Assembly: GCA_958296005.1 (NCBI GenBank)
Contig: CATQHQ010000001.1
Location: 62,001 to 126,000 of the forward strand
DNA length: 64,000 nt
Source: Longimicrobiales bacterium
Lineage (GTDB): Bacteria > Gemmatimonadota > Gemmatimonadetes > Longimicrobiales > Gaopeijiaceae
Direction of reading: 5' to 3'
This document shows, one piece after another, positions 1-8,273 of the stretch. The translations under genes and the position numbers were made by a program. Numbering within the stretch: position 1 is the first letter of the stretch; the number at the start of each line of letters is the position of its first letter. The notes beneath the pieces are model-generated. The model had not been told where the DNA came from. It worked only from the letters and a program-made list of their open reading frames with translations, and did no database searches.

Positions 1-390
1 GCGTCGGCGACGGTGGACGCCGAGGAAACGACGCGCCTGCAGAAGAAGCTGACGGGGCGCGGGCGCTTCACCTTGGAAGACTTTCTGTCGGCGATGCGCC
101 AAGTTCAGAAGATGGGACCCCTCGACCAGTTGATGAAGCTCGTGCCCGGCGCACCCCGCGCCCTCCCGGCGGGAGCGATCGACCCGAAGAAGATGAAGCA
201 CATCGAAGCGATTATCTTGTCGATGACGCCAGATGAGCGTCGGACGCCCAAGATCCTCGACGGCTCCCGCCGGAAGCGGATCGCTCGCGGCAGCGGCCGG
301 CCTGTGTCGGAAGTGAACCGGCTGATGAAGCGGTTCGCCGAGATGGAAAAGACGATGAAGCGCATGAAGGCGTTCATCCCCAGCATGTAA
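1..390 (+). CDS. ffh: Signal recognition particle protein Ffh, C-terminal part (5' end outside window)
   Basis: This is the M domain of the SRP GTPase, which binds 4.5S RNA and signal sequences of nascent membrane proteins. The frame is open from base 1, so the NG GTPase domain lies upstream of the window. Visible hallmarks are the Met-rich segment with MGPLDQLMKLVPG and the RNA-binding stretch RIARGSGRPVSEVNRLMKRF, followed by Met/Lys-rich helix residues to the stop at 388-390. rpsP starts 20 bp downstream; ffh next to rpsP-rimM-trmD is a widely conserved order. Confidence 0.97.
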   Translation, partial: ASATVDAEETTRLQKKLTGRGRFTLEDFLSAMRQVQKMGPLDQLMKLVPGAPRALPAGAIDPKKMKHIEAIILSMTPDERRTPKILDGSRRKRIARGSGRPVSEVNRLMKRFAEMEKTMKRMKAFIPSM

Positions 391-410
391 CCCCCAGGGA
401 ACAACGGCAG

Positions 411-821
411 ATGTCAGCAAAGATTCGCCTTCGGCGGATGGGCAAGAAGAAGCAGGCGAAGTACAGAATCGTCGTGGCCGACAGCCGGTCCCCTCGGGAC
501 GGGCGCTTCGTGGAGAACCTCGGCTTCTACGACCCCATACCCCATCCGGCCCGCCTCTCGGTGGACTTGGAGCGGGTGGACTACTGGTTGGACGAGGGCG
601 CGCAGGCGTCTCCCACAGTCGCAAGCCTGGTCTCGAAGGCTCGGGCCGGGGGGGACGCGAAGGTGGCCCTGGCGGGAGCTGCGCCGACCAACGGCGACGC
701 CGAAGCCGACGCGGCCGCGAGCACCGACGAGACGCCCGAGAGCGAGCCCGCCGCCGAGCCCGACGGGTCCAGCGACGACGCATCCACAGTCAAGGACGAG
801 TCGGCGCCGCCCAGCGAGTGA
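411..821 (+). CDS. rpsP: 30S ribosomal protein S16 with long acidic tail
   Basis: S16 binds 16S rRNA in the body of the small subunit. Residues 1-80 are a normal S16: KIRLRRMGKKKQAKYRIVVAD, then the NLGFYDP segment and WLDEGAQAS. The usual length is about 80-90 residues. This one runs to 136 with an Ala/Glu/Asp/Ser-rich tail from about residue 83, likely disordered. Its stop overlaps the GTG start of rimM by 4 bp (GTGA), consistent with translational coupling. Confidence 0.97.
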   Translation: MSAKIRLRRMGKKKQAKYRIVVADSRSPRDGRFVENLGFYDPIPHPARLSVDLERVDYWLDEGAQASPTVASLVSKARAGGDAKVALAGAAPTNGDAEADAAASTDETPESEPAAEPDGSSDDASTVKDESAPPSE

Positions 822-1372
822 CCTCGGAGGGCGACCCCGGTCGGCAGCCCAGCCATCTGGTCGTCGGCCACCTCAACAAGCCCCACGGAACGAAGGGCGA
901 GGTATTCGTCTGGCCCTTGACGGATCACCCGGGGAGCCACTTCGCCCCTGGGGTCGTTCATTTGCCGGCGATCGACGAGGCCCGCGAGCCTGCCGACTCC
1001 CTGCCGCCGCTGGAGATCGAGTCGGTTCGTCCCTATCGAAAAGGCTTCCTGGCCAAGTTCGCGGGGGTTGACGATCGGGATGGGGCCGAGCGGCTTCGGG
1101 GCCTCTACCTGCTCCGCCCCTTCGACGCGATCGACCCTCTGGCCGACGACGAAATCTTCTACCACCAGCTGCTAGGCGCCGACGTGACGACGGTGGACGG
1201 CGTTGCCGTGGGGGAAGTGACGGAAGTCTACTCGCTCAAGCCGGCGGACCTGCTCCAAGTGGCGGGACCGAACGGCGAAGCGCTGATCCCCATGGCGCCC
1301 GAGATCGTCGTCGAGATCGACCGAGAGCGGCGGCGGGTCGTGGTCGATCCCCCGGAGGGACTGCTGCCGTGA
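818..1372 (+). CDS. rimM: 16S rRNA processing protein RimM
   Basis: RimM assists assembly of the 30S head together with S19. The N-terminal domain shows the family signature VGHLNKPHGTKGEV, followed by a C-terminal PRC-barrel (roughly residues 105-180). At 184 residues it is the usual length. It starts with GTG at 818, inside the rpsP stop, and its stop overlaps the trmD GTG start by 4 bp. The three genes are one translationally coupled unit. Confidence 0.95.
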   Translation: MTSEGDPGRQPSHLVVGHLNKPHGTKGEVFVWPLTDHPGSHFAPGVVHLPAIDEAREPADSLPPLEIESVRPYRKGFLAKFAGVDDRDGAERLRGLYLLRPFDAIDPLADDEIFYHQLLGADVTTVDGVAVGEVTEVYSLKPADLLQVAGPNGEALIPMAPEIVVEIDRERRRVVVDPPEGLLP

Positions 1373-2046
1373 TCCGGATCAACATCCTTACGATCTTTCC
1401 CGGCTTCTTCGCCGAGCCCCTTTCGCTGAGCATCCTCGGTCGGTCGGCGCGGGCCGGCTTGACCGCCTATCGAGTAGTGGACCTGCGGGAGTACGCCGAG
1501 GACCGCCACAAGACGGTGGACGACGAGCCCTACGGCGGCGGGGCCGGGATGGTGATGAAGCCCGAGCCGTTCTTCGAAGCCGTGGACGACCTGCGGCCCG
1601 AGGGTCCCGTCGTGCTCATGTCGGCCCGGGGACCTCGCTTCCGCCACGGGGACGCGGTTCGGCTGTCGCTGGCGCCCGAGCTCACGATCCTCTGCGGCCA
1701 CTACAAGGATGTGGACCAGCGGGTGGCGGACCACCTGGCCACGGAGGAGCTGTCGCTGGGACCTTTCGTCGTGTCCGGCGGCGAAGTGGCGGCCCTGGCG
1801 GTGACCGACGCGGTGGTGCGGCTGCTCCCAGGGGCGTTGGGCGACCACGAGTCGGCATCGTCGGACTCGTTCTACGACGGGGATGCGCTGTCGGCACCGT
1901 CCTACACTCGCCCGGCCGAGTACCGGGGTTTGCGGGTCCCCGACGTGCTGCGCAGCGGCGACCACCGGCGGATCAAGGAGTGGCGCCAAGCCGAGTCCGG
2001 GCGGTTGACGCGGTTGCGAGCGGGCGTGCCCGATCAGCTGGACTAG
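1369..2046 (+). CDS. trmD: tRNA (guanine-N1)-methyltransferase TrmD
   Basis: TrmD makes m1G37 in tRNAs reading codons of the CNN/GG type and so prevents +1 frameshifting. It is a SPOUT-fold enzyme. Recognisable parts are the N-terminal ILTIFPGFF, the DDEPYGGGAGMVMKPEP loop, the trefoil-knot SAM site FVVSGGEVAAL, and YTRPAEYRG. The length of 225 residues is slightly short for the family but complete. The start is GTG at 1369. rplS, the usual next gene, is absent; the next gene is on the other strand. Confidence 0.96.
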   Translation: MIRINILTIFPGFFAEPLSLSILGRSARAGLTAYRVVDLREYAEDRHKTVDDEPYGGGAGMVMKPEPFFEAVDDLRPEGPVVLMSARGPRFRHGDAVRLSLAPELTILCGHYKDVDQRVADHLATEELSLGPFVVSGGEVAALAVTDAVVRLLPGALGDHESASSDSFYDGDALSAPSYTRPAEYRGLRVPDVLRSGDHRRIKEWRQAESGRLTRLRAGVPDQLD

Positions 2047-2068
2047 GAGCTAGGAGCCGTCCGGGACT

Positions 2069-2857
2069 TCAGGCGTCGTCTTCCGCCCTGTTGTCGGCGA
2101 GCAGGGGAAGAACGACCGACTCCATGTAGTTCAACGTGTCCGCCAAGTACTCGCTGGGAGGCGACTCGAAGGACCTGACCTTCTCCAGATCGATCTGGAC
2201 CGCCGTCCCAGGCGACGACGGGATCTGGGGCCACTGGGACATCGCCTCCACGTAGATGCAGCGGGGGTCGCTGCGGAGCACCTCCACCGAGACCTCTCGC
2301 TTCGGGTTGGCCAGCAGATCCTCGGCCGGAAAGTCCGACGCAACGGTCTCGTACTTGAAGGCCAGGAAGGAGACGTCGCCGGTGTTCTCGCTGCCGCCGA
2401 CCACGGGCAGGACGCTCCGGCCCAGGTAGGAAACCGCCGAGTCGCCCTTGGAGTGGAGTTGGCCGCGGATCCGGGCCTCCGCCAGCACGCGCTGCCAACC
2501 TTCGCCCAGGACGCCGAAGACGGCTTCGCACACCAAGTCGAAGTCCTGAAACGCCGAATGGCTGGAGCGGGGCCACTCGTAACCGAACAAGATGCGGAGC
2601 GGCGTGTTCTGAACGGAGCCGTTGATCTCGACGGCTAGCTTCTCCGGGCCCTGGTCCCGGCCCAGCTGGATCGCGAAGGGCTTCTCGGCCTCCGGGTCCT
2701 GCGCTCCGGGCGTGTACTTGAAGGACAGGTCGTCCGCGCCCAGAGCCTCGCAGACGGCGGAATGGATGTCCATTCCCGTGTGGCGCGTGAGGTTTCTGGG
2801 CGGCCCTGCCAGGAACGCGAAGTTGGCGCCCCGAGTCCGGTACGAGTTGGTAAGCAC
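2069..2857 (-). CDS. Hypothetical protein, 262 aa
   Basis: I do not recognise this family. The start is GTG at 2857 with GGAG six bases upstream. The protein is acidic and has no obvious signal peptide or membrane segment. The middle contains hydrophobic beta-rich stretches (AVSYLGRSVLPVVGG, VSFLAFKYETVASDFP) and the C-terminal third looks helical. Overall character suggests a cytosolic protein of the TIGR04255 kind, but this is only an impression. It lies 18 bp downstream of the coiled-coil gene on the same strand, so the two may be cotranscribed. Confidence 0.7.
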   Translation of the reverse strand: MLTNSYRTRGANFAFLAGPPRNLTRHTGMDIHSAVCEALGADDLSFKYTPGAQDPEAEKPFAIQLGRDQGPEKLAVEINGSVQNTPLRILFGYEWPRSSHSAFQDFDLVCEAVFGVLGEGWQRVLAEARIRGQLHSKGDSAVSYLGRSVLPVVGGSENTGDVSFLAFKYETVASDFPAEDLLANPKREVSVEVLRSDPRCIYVEAMSQWPQIPSSPGTAVQIDLEKVRSFESPPSEYLADTLNYMESVVLPLLADNRAEDDA

Positions 2858-2875
2858 GGTGGCTCCGTTAGCTCG

Positions 2876-3454
2876 CTACTTCCCCGAGCTCTGGTCGTGG
2901 GCGCGGCGCTGTTCTCTGACTTCGGCGATGATCGCCCGCAGTCGCTCAAGGTCGGCGGCGTCGATCGTCGATCCGGCGTCCTCCCGCAGCTCCGTCATCG
3001 CCTCCCGGAGCTTCTGGGCTCGCACCTGGGCCTGTCGGGCTCGCACCTGGGCTTCCTCGGCTCGCCCCTGAGCCGCTTGGACTCGCACTTGGACTTCCTG
3101 GGCTCGCGCCTGGACTTCTTGAAGTCGCGAGTGCAGTTGCGCTTGGTGGCCGACGTCCGTCGTCACGATGCGGCGGCAACGCCTCCGCTTGCGGACGGGT
3201 CTCCGGTCCTGGGGCGGCCCGTACTCGGCGACCGCGATAGACGTCTCCCCCGTCGTCCTGCTTATCGTCATCGACGACGAGAACGGCGCCCCGTTTTCGC
3301 ACACGACGATCGTGTGCCCGCGCTCCGTCCCGTGTCGGTGCAGCTCCGCGTACTCGTCTGTCGCGTTCGCCAGCGCCATCGTCGCGCCAGCGCCCATCAC
3401 CGCGCCGCCCAGAATCGCGGCGAGGGCAGTGAAGTTCGTCCCGTGCCTCCGCAT
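2876..3454 (-). CDS. Exported or membrane-anchored coiled-coil protein with heptad repeats
   Basis: The start is ATG at 3454, chosen because GGAGGGG lies six bases upstream and the N-terminus then becomes a plausible signal or anchor (basic MRRHGTNF, then a hydrophobic Ala/Gly/Leu run). After a short middle region with a basic cluster (PVRKRRRCRR), residues about 105-155 form a run of seven-residue units of the type A-Q-x-x-x-A/V-R, a strong coiled coil encoded by 21-bp tandem DNA repeats. Function unknown. Eukaryote-like or periplasmic scaffold roles are possible but unsupported. Confidence 0.65.
   Translation of the reverse strand: MRRHGTNFTALAAILGGAVMGAGATMALANATDEYAELHRHGTERGHTIVVCENGAPFSSSMTISRTTGETSIAVAEYGPPQDRRPVRKRRRCRRIVTTDVGHQAQLHSRLQEVQARAQEVQVRVQAAQGRAEEAQVRARQAQVRAQKLREAMTELREDAGSTIDAADLERLRAIIAEVREQRRAHDQSSGK
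3016..3120. repeat. Five 21-bp tandem repeats inside the coiled-coil gene
   Basis: Units begin at 3016, 3037, 3058, 3079 and 3100, each variants of GGGCTCGCACCTGGGCCTGT plus one base, with a further degenerate unit at 3121. Being a multiple of three, unit gain or loss would lengthen or shorten the coiled coil by one heptad without a frameshift. Confidence 0.85.
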
Positions 3455-3558
3455 GTCTCCCCTCCGTTTGGAATGGCGCCCCAACCAGCCGGAGCGTGCC
3501 GCCTTCATGGTATTAGTAACCCGAAGGGGCGGAAAGGTTGCCTGGGGGTGGGGCTCCG

Positions 3559-6500
3559 TCATGGGGCGGTGGGCGGCGGAGCTTCCGCCGACACGAGCCG
3601 GAACGTGTTCTCCTCCACCCAGCGGCGGAACGATTCGTCATCGGAGAAGCGCTTGAAGAACTGCATGTCGTCCTCGATGGTTCCGTTGACGGCCCGCTTC
3701 AACGCGTTGTCGTGCTCGATCCGCACGTTCTGGCCGTCGGAGTTCGCCTGGGCGTTGCGGAAGGATTCGTCGCCTCTGACCACGGCCGGCAGGTCCTGGG
3801 TGATCAGGCGGCGAACGCGGTCTTCGTCGCGCCATCGGCCGTCTCCGCCCCACCGCTGGTTGAACTCGGCGACAATCGCGGACAACAGGTCCAGCTCCGG
3901 TTCGCGGGCATAGCCTCCGCCGCCCACGGGCACGGGATCGATTTCTTCCTCGTCTTCGCTCATCCGGATCGCTCGCACCGCCCTCTTCTCGATCCGGTAG
4001 CTGTCCATGTCGATGGCCTCCAGAATGCCCCGCGACAGGTCTTCTTCCGCGGGTGCCGGCAACCTGGGAACCAGGAAATGGAGGAAGATCGACCGCTTCT
4101 CCCAGGGCGTGTACGCCCAAGGCAGGATCGACGACAGGAAACCGTACGTGCGCAGGAACGTCTTGGCCTTGCCCTTGAAGTCCACCTGGCCGTCCTCGTC
4201 CAAGTCGCTCACGTAGACTTCCACGCACGCGTCGAGGATGGGGTCCAGCTGCTCACGGCTCGCTTCGCCCAGAAACAGCTCCACGAACTCGTCCACTTGG
4301 TCCGGATCGTAGACGCGATAGCCGTCCAGCGCGCTCTGCAGATCGTGGAGCTTGTCGGGGTCCGTCTCACCCGAAAGGATCGTCGTCCGGTAGTACGGCT
4401 CGAACGCTGCCTTGATCGCGTCTTCGTCGTTCGCGAAGTCCAGGACCGCCACGTCGTGCTTCGTGCGACAGGCCCTGTTCAGGCGCGACAGGGTCTGCAC
4501 CGCCCGCACGCCCGACAGCGTCTTGTCCACGTACATGGTGTGCAGCAGAGGCTCGTCGTAGCCCGTCTGAAACTTGTCGGCGCACACCAGGATGCGGTAC
4601 GGGTCCTCGCGGAACTTGGCGGCCGTCTGCGACTCGGCGAATCCGTTCAGCGACGCCTCGGACACTGTCGCGCTGCCGTGTTCCCGCTCGCCGGAGAAGG
4701 CCACGAGCGCCCTGTACCCCCTCTTCTGCTTCGCCAAGTAGGCTTGGAGCGCGTCGTAGTACTGGATGGCCCGCTGGACGTTGCCCGTTACGACCATTGC
4801 CCGGGCGCGGCCGCCGATCTTGCGTTGCGCCAGCACTTGGTGGTGGAAGTGGTCCGCCATGATCTCGGCCTTCAAGCGAATCGCGTGATCGTGGCCCTCC
4901 ACGTACCGCCGGAGCTTCTTGGCCGCCCGCGTGGCGTCGAAGACGGGATCGCTCTCCACCCGCTTGACCAGCAAGTAGTAGCTCTGCACGGGCGTGTAGT
5001 GCTGCAACACGTCCAGAATAAACCCCTCCTGGACCGCCTGCTTCATGGTGTAGGAGTGGAAGGGCCGGCGTTTCACGTCGTCGGCAGTGCTGCTGCTTTG
5101 CCCGCCGAGCGGCTGCACCGGCGTGCCGAAGAGCTCCAGCGTCTTGTTCTTGGGCGTGGCCGTGAACGCGAAGTAGCTGGCGTTGGACAGCATACGGCGA
5201 GACTCGACGAGTCGGTTGATCTGGTCCTCGAGCGTGTCGCTGTCGGCGTCCTCTTCGTCCATTGCCCCGTCCCCGCTCTTCGACAATGCCTGCGACATGG
5301 CCCCCGACTGTCGCCCGCCCTGGCTCGAGTGCGCCTCGTCGATGACGATGGCGAAGGTGCGATCCGCCTTCTGCCCCTGAATCTCATCCAGAATGAACGG
5401 AAACTTCTGCACCGTGGAGATGATGATCTTCTTGCCGCTCTCGATGAACCGTCGCAGGTCCCCGGAGCGAGCGGCGTGGCCGACGGTGGCCCCGACTTGA
5501 GCGAACTGCTTGATCGTGTCGCGAATCTGCCGATCTAAGAGCCTCCGGTCGGTGACGACCACGACCGAATCGAAGACCGGTTCGCCGTCCTTCGCCAAGT
5601 CGATCAACTGGTGTGCCAGCCAGGCGATGGAGTTGGACTTGCCGCTGCCGGCCGAGTGCTGGATCAGGTAGCGTTGCCCCGCGCCGCGGCGGCGAGCGTC
5701 GGCCAGCAACTTGCGCACCACATCCAACTGGTGGTACCGGGGCCAGATCTGCTTCTTGCGCCGGCGTCCCGTCTTCGCGTCCTTCGCGGTCAGCACCTGG
5801 GCATAGTTTTCCAGAATGTCGGCCAAGCTGTCGCGCGACAGCACATCCTCCCACAGATACGCGGTGCGAAGGCCGGCCGGATTCGGAGGATTGCCCGCGC
5901 CGCCGCCGTGCCCCCGGTCAAAGGGCAGGAACCACGACTCCTTGCCGCGAAGACGAGTGCAGAACCGCGCCTGCTGCTCGTCCACGGCAAAGTGGGCCAC
6001 GCAGCGCCCCAGCTCGAACAACCTCTCGCGAGGGTTGCGGTCGCGCTTGTACTGCCGCACCGCGTCGTCCACCGTCTGCTTGGTCAGCCGGTTCTTGAGC
6101 TCGAACGTGGCGACGGGGAGCCCGTTGACGAACAGCGCCAAGTCCAGGGCCAACCGACTCTCGTCCCGGCTGTAGCGTAGCTGCCGCGTGACCGTGAAGC
6201 GGTTGGCGTCGTAGCGCGCCTTGGCCGCCTCGTTGCCCTCGGAAGGCATCCCGTAGTAGAGGCTGACTTCGCGCGGACCGTGCCTGACCCCATGGCGGAG
6301 AACATCAATGGTCCCGCGCCTGCTGATCTGGCCTTGGAGGCGCGCCAGGAACTTGCGGCGGGTCGGGCCGTTCTCGTGCGGGAGGAGGGCCTTGGCCGTC
6401 TCGGGTTGGGTTTCAGCCAGGAAGGCCGCCAGCTGGACCACGTCCACGCAGTACTCGCGGTCGTAGTCGCGGGGGTCGCCGCACGCCCAGCCGGAGCCGG

Positions 6501-6687
6501 TGGCTTGGCCGTTGTTCGATTCGGGGTCGTAGGTTGCGCGGGGTTCGCGGGCTTGGGAGGCGGCCGGGCTGGGGGTGCTACCGGAGCCGGCGTCGCGGGT
6601 CTCGCGGCTACCTGGATCACAGGGCGATCCGGTCATGGCCGCGCAGATCAGGCGTTCGAGGCCGCGTTCGCTGGTGTCGGTGGGCAT
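3559..6687 (-). CDS. hsdR: Type I restriction enzyme, R subunit (HsdR)
   Basis: This is the motor and nuclease subunit of the type I R-M system; it translocates DNA and cuts unmethylated targets when bound to M2S. With the start at ATG 6687 it is 1042 residues, normal for the family. The N-terminal nuclease motif is visible as D182 and E196-L-K198 (FELKN). SF2 helicase motifs follow: Walker A GSGKS at 347-351 and DEAH at 450-453. The open frame extends further upstream to 7008, but that stretch is unlike HsdR and lacks a ribosome site. hsdR is separated from hsdS/hsdM by about 5-8 kb, so it probably has its own promoter in the 242-bp space before 6930. Confidence 0.93.
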   Translation of the reverse strand: MPTDTSERGLERLICAAMTGSPCDPGSRETRDAGSGSTPSPAASQAREPRATYDPESNNGQATGSGWACGDPRDYDREYCVDVVQLAAFLAETQPETAKALLPHENGPTRRKFLARLQGQISRRGTIDVLRHGVRHGPREVSLYYGMPSEGNEAAKARYDANRFTVTRQLRYSRDESRLALDLALFVNGLPVATFELKNRLTKQTVDDAVRQYKRDRNPRERLFELGRCVAHFAVDEQQARFCTRLRGKESWFLPFDRGHGGGAGNPPNPAGLRTAYLWEDVLSRDSLADILENYAQVLTAKDAKTGRRRKKQIWPRYHQLDVVRKLLADARRRGAGQRYLIQHSAGSGKSNSIAWLAHQLIDLAKDGEPVFDSVVVVTDRRLLDRQIRDTIKQFAQVGATVGHAARSGDLRRFIESGKKIIISTVQKFPFILDEIQGQKADRTFAIVIDEAHSSQGGRQSGAMSQALSKSGDGAMDEEDADSDTLEDQINRLVESRRMLSNASYFAFTATPKNKTLELFGTPVQPLGGQSSSTADDVKRRPFHSYTMKQAVQEGFILDVLQHYTPVQSYYLLVKRVESDPVFDATRAAKKLRRYVEGHDHAIRLKAEIMADHFHHQVLAQRKIGGRARAMVVTGNVQRAIQYYDALQAYLAKQKRGYRALVAFSGEREHGSATVSEASLNGFAESQTAAKFREDPYRILVCADKFQTGYDEPLLHTMYVDKTLSGVRAVQTLSRLNRACRTKHDVAVLDFANDEDAIKAAFEPYYRTTILSGETDPDKLHDLQSALDGYRVYDPDQVDEFVELFLGEASREQLDPILDACVEVYVSDLDEDGQVDFKGKAKTFLRTYGFLSSILPWAYTPWEKRSIFLHFLVPRLPAPAEEDLSRGILEAIDMDSYRIEKRAVRAIRMSEDEEEIDPVPVGGGGYAREPELDLLSAIVAEFNQRWGGDGRWRDEDRVRRLITQDLPAVVRGDESFRNAQANSDGQNVRIEHDNALKRAVNGTIEDDMQFFKRFSDDESFRRWVEENTFRLVSAEAPPPTAP

Positions 6688-6929
6688 TGCGGAGTGGGGC
6701 GGTGGACTTTCTCTCCTAACCCGTGCGGTGGAGATGGCGGTCACACGCAACGGACTCAACATAATGCTCATTACCACCCCCGGCCAGTCCTGGGAGGCCG
6801 GTCTAGCGACCATCGTCGGACCCGATCGAGCACCTACCTTGACACAGCTCGTCCTCGATTCCAAGCTTGCTGGCTCGTTGCTCGCCGTCGCAGGAGCAAA
6901 CGAACTCCGAACCTGACGATTCGGTTGCC

Positions 6930-7384
6930 ATGACCGTGAACCCCCTCGCCCAACTGGAAGCCGACCGATTGCCGGCGCTTCATAAGCGTCGCGTGGACTC
7001 CCAGGCATGGAGCTATCCGAGCCGTGGTGGGCGGATCAATATTCCGTTGACGAGTACGGACAACCGCGAGAAGTTCTGGCTTGATGTGAATCGAGGCAGG
7101 GTGGACATGGCGAAGGGCACCTACCAGAACCGCGCTCGCAAGACTATCGTCCTCGTGCGGCTGGACTTTTGCGGGCAGCCGCACCGTAATCCAGATGGCC
7201 AGCCTGTCGGGTCGCCCCATCTTCATCTCTACCTCAGGGCCACGCAGACAAATGAGCCTTCGAAGTACCCTCCGACCGCTTTCCGACGAACACGGCGGAT
7301 CCGTGGATCATGTTGCATGACTTCATGAGCTTCTGCAACGTCGTGGACCGCCCGATCATCGAACGCGGCCTGGAACTGGCATGA
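6930..7384 (+). pseudogene. DUF6978-family gene, frameshifted and with an in-frame TGA
   Basis: The N-terminal part (RINIPLTSTDNREKFWLDV, then VLVRLDFCGQPHRNPDG and PHLHLY) is typical of DUF6978. After HLHLY at 7218-7232 the family-like sequence continues in another frame from 7235 (GHADK, stop, AFEVPSDRFP, then LHDFMSFCNVV) to a stop at 7382-7384. Two lesions are needed: loss of one base near 7233-7235, and TGG to TGA at 7253-7255 where the family has Trp. The original stop overlaps the DUF1828 start as ATGA, showing these were a coupled pair. Unbroken translation gives a 132-residue product from ATG 6930 with an aberrant tail ending at 7328. Confidence 0.8.
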
Positions 7385-8145
7385 TCGCCGATATCCAGTG
7401 CCTGTTGGACCAGTATTTGAACTGGTTGCGGGAGCAGACGACGATGCGGGACGTCGGCGACCATGTGGAGATCACGACCCCCTACCTCGACCGACACAAC
7501 GACTGCCTTCAGATATATACCGGCAAGATCGGGGAAGGGTTCATCCTTACCGACGACGGCTACGTCCTCGACGACCTGGCGCAAGCCGGCGTCGACGCGA
7601 CCAGCGGCAAGCGTCGCCTGTTGCTGGAGGAGACGCTCAACGGCTTCGGAGTCCGGGAAGTTGCGGGTGCCCTGCAAGTGGAGACGTCGGCCGATGACTT
7701 CGGTCTTCGCAAGCATAATCTTCTTCAAGCCATGCTCGCTGTTTCCGACATGTTCTACTTGGCGTCTCCGAGGGTCGAGAGTCTATTTCACGAGAACGTA
7801 ACCGCGTGGCTCGACGGATCCAGTGTCAGATACACGCGGGACGTCAAGTTTGCGGGCAAGAGCGGCTACGACCACAAGTTCGATTTCGTCATTCCGAAGT
7901 CGCCGGATCGGCCAGAGCGCATGGGCAGGTCGATCAACCGGCCCGACCGCAACACGGCGCAGACCATGGCCTTCGCCTGGCTCGACACCAAGGAAGTCCG
8001 CGACCCCGACTCGATCGCCTACGCCTTCATCAACGACGCAGACAAACCCGTCCCGCTGTCTGTGGACAAGGCGCTCCGCAGCTACGGTGTGCAGACGATC
8101 CGCTGGTCGGCTCGCGAGGACACGGTGCGGGACCTAGTGGCGTAG
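7381..8145 (+). CDS. DUF1828/DUF1829 two-domain protein
   Basis: The N-terminal DUF1828 part (about residues 1-120) contains the characteristic LTDDGYVLDDLAQAGVD. The C-terminal DUF1829 part (about 130-250) contains KFDFVIPKS and the segment TMAFAWLDTKEVR. Total 254 residues, complete. The family recurs in mobile and defence islands together with DUF6978, but its biochemical role is unknown to me. Here its partner gene is broken, while this gene looks intact, so it could be decaying, retained for its own function, or dependent on a partner elsewhere. Confidence 0.8.
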   Translation: MIADIQCLLDQYLNWLREQTTMRDVGDHVEITTPYLDRHNDCLQIYTGKIGEGFILTDDGYVLDDLAQAGVDATSGKRRLLLEETLNGFGVREVAGALQVETSADDFGLRKHNLLQAMLAVSDMFYLASPRVESLFHENVTAWLDGSSVRYTRDVKFAGKSGYDHKFDFVIPKSPDRPERMGRSINRPDRNTAQTMAFAWLDTKEVRDPDSIAYAFINDADKPVPLSVDKALRSYGVQTIRWSAREDTVRDLVA

Positions 8146-8273
8146 GGCGACCGAGAGTCTGCCCGTGCGGAAAAGGCCACCAGCTGGTCGAGCGTCACGT
8201 AGGCATGACAAGTAGACCGAAAGATCGGAGCTTGCAAGGGGTTACGAGACCGCCGGGGGACAGGGGAGATGGT

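Noticed and set aside
3538..5538. Rightward 666-codon open frame antisense to hsdR
   Set aside because: Lacks any family resemblance and is explained by codon bias of hsdR on the other strand.
6839..6867. TTGACA at 6839-6844 in the hsdR/DUF6978 divergent region as a sigma-70 promoter
   Set aside because: With a 17-bp spacer the -10 position reads CAAGCT, unlike TATAAT, so the match is probably chance.
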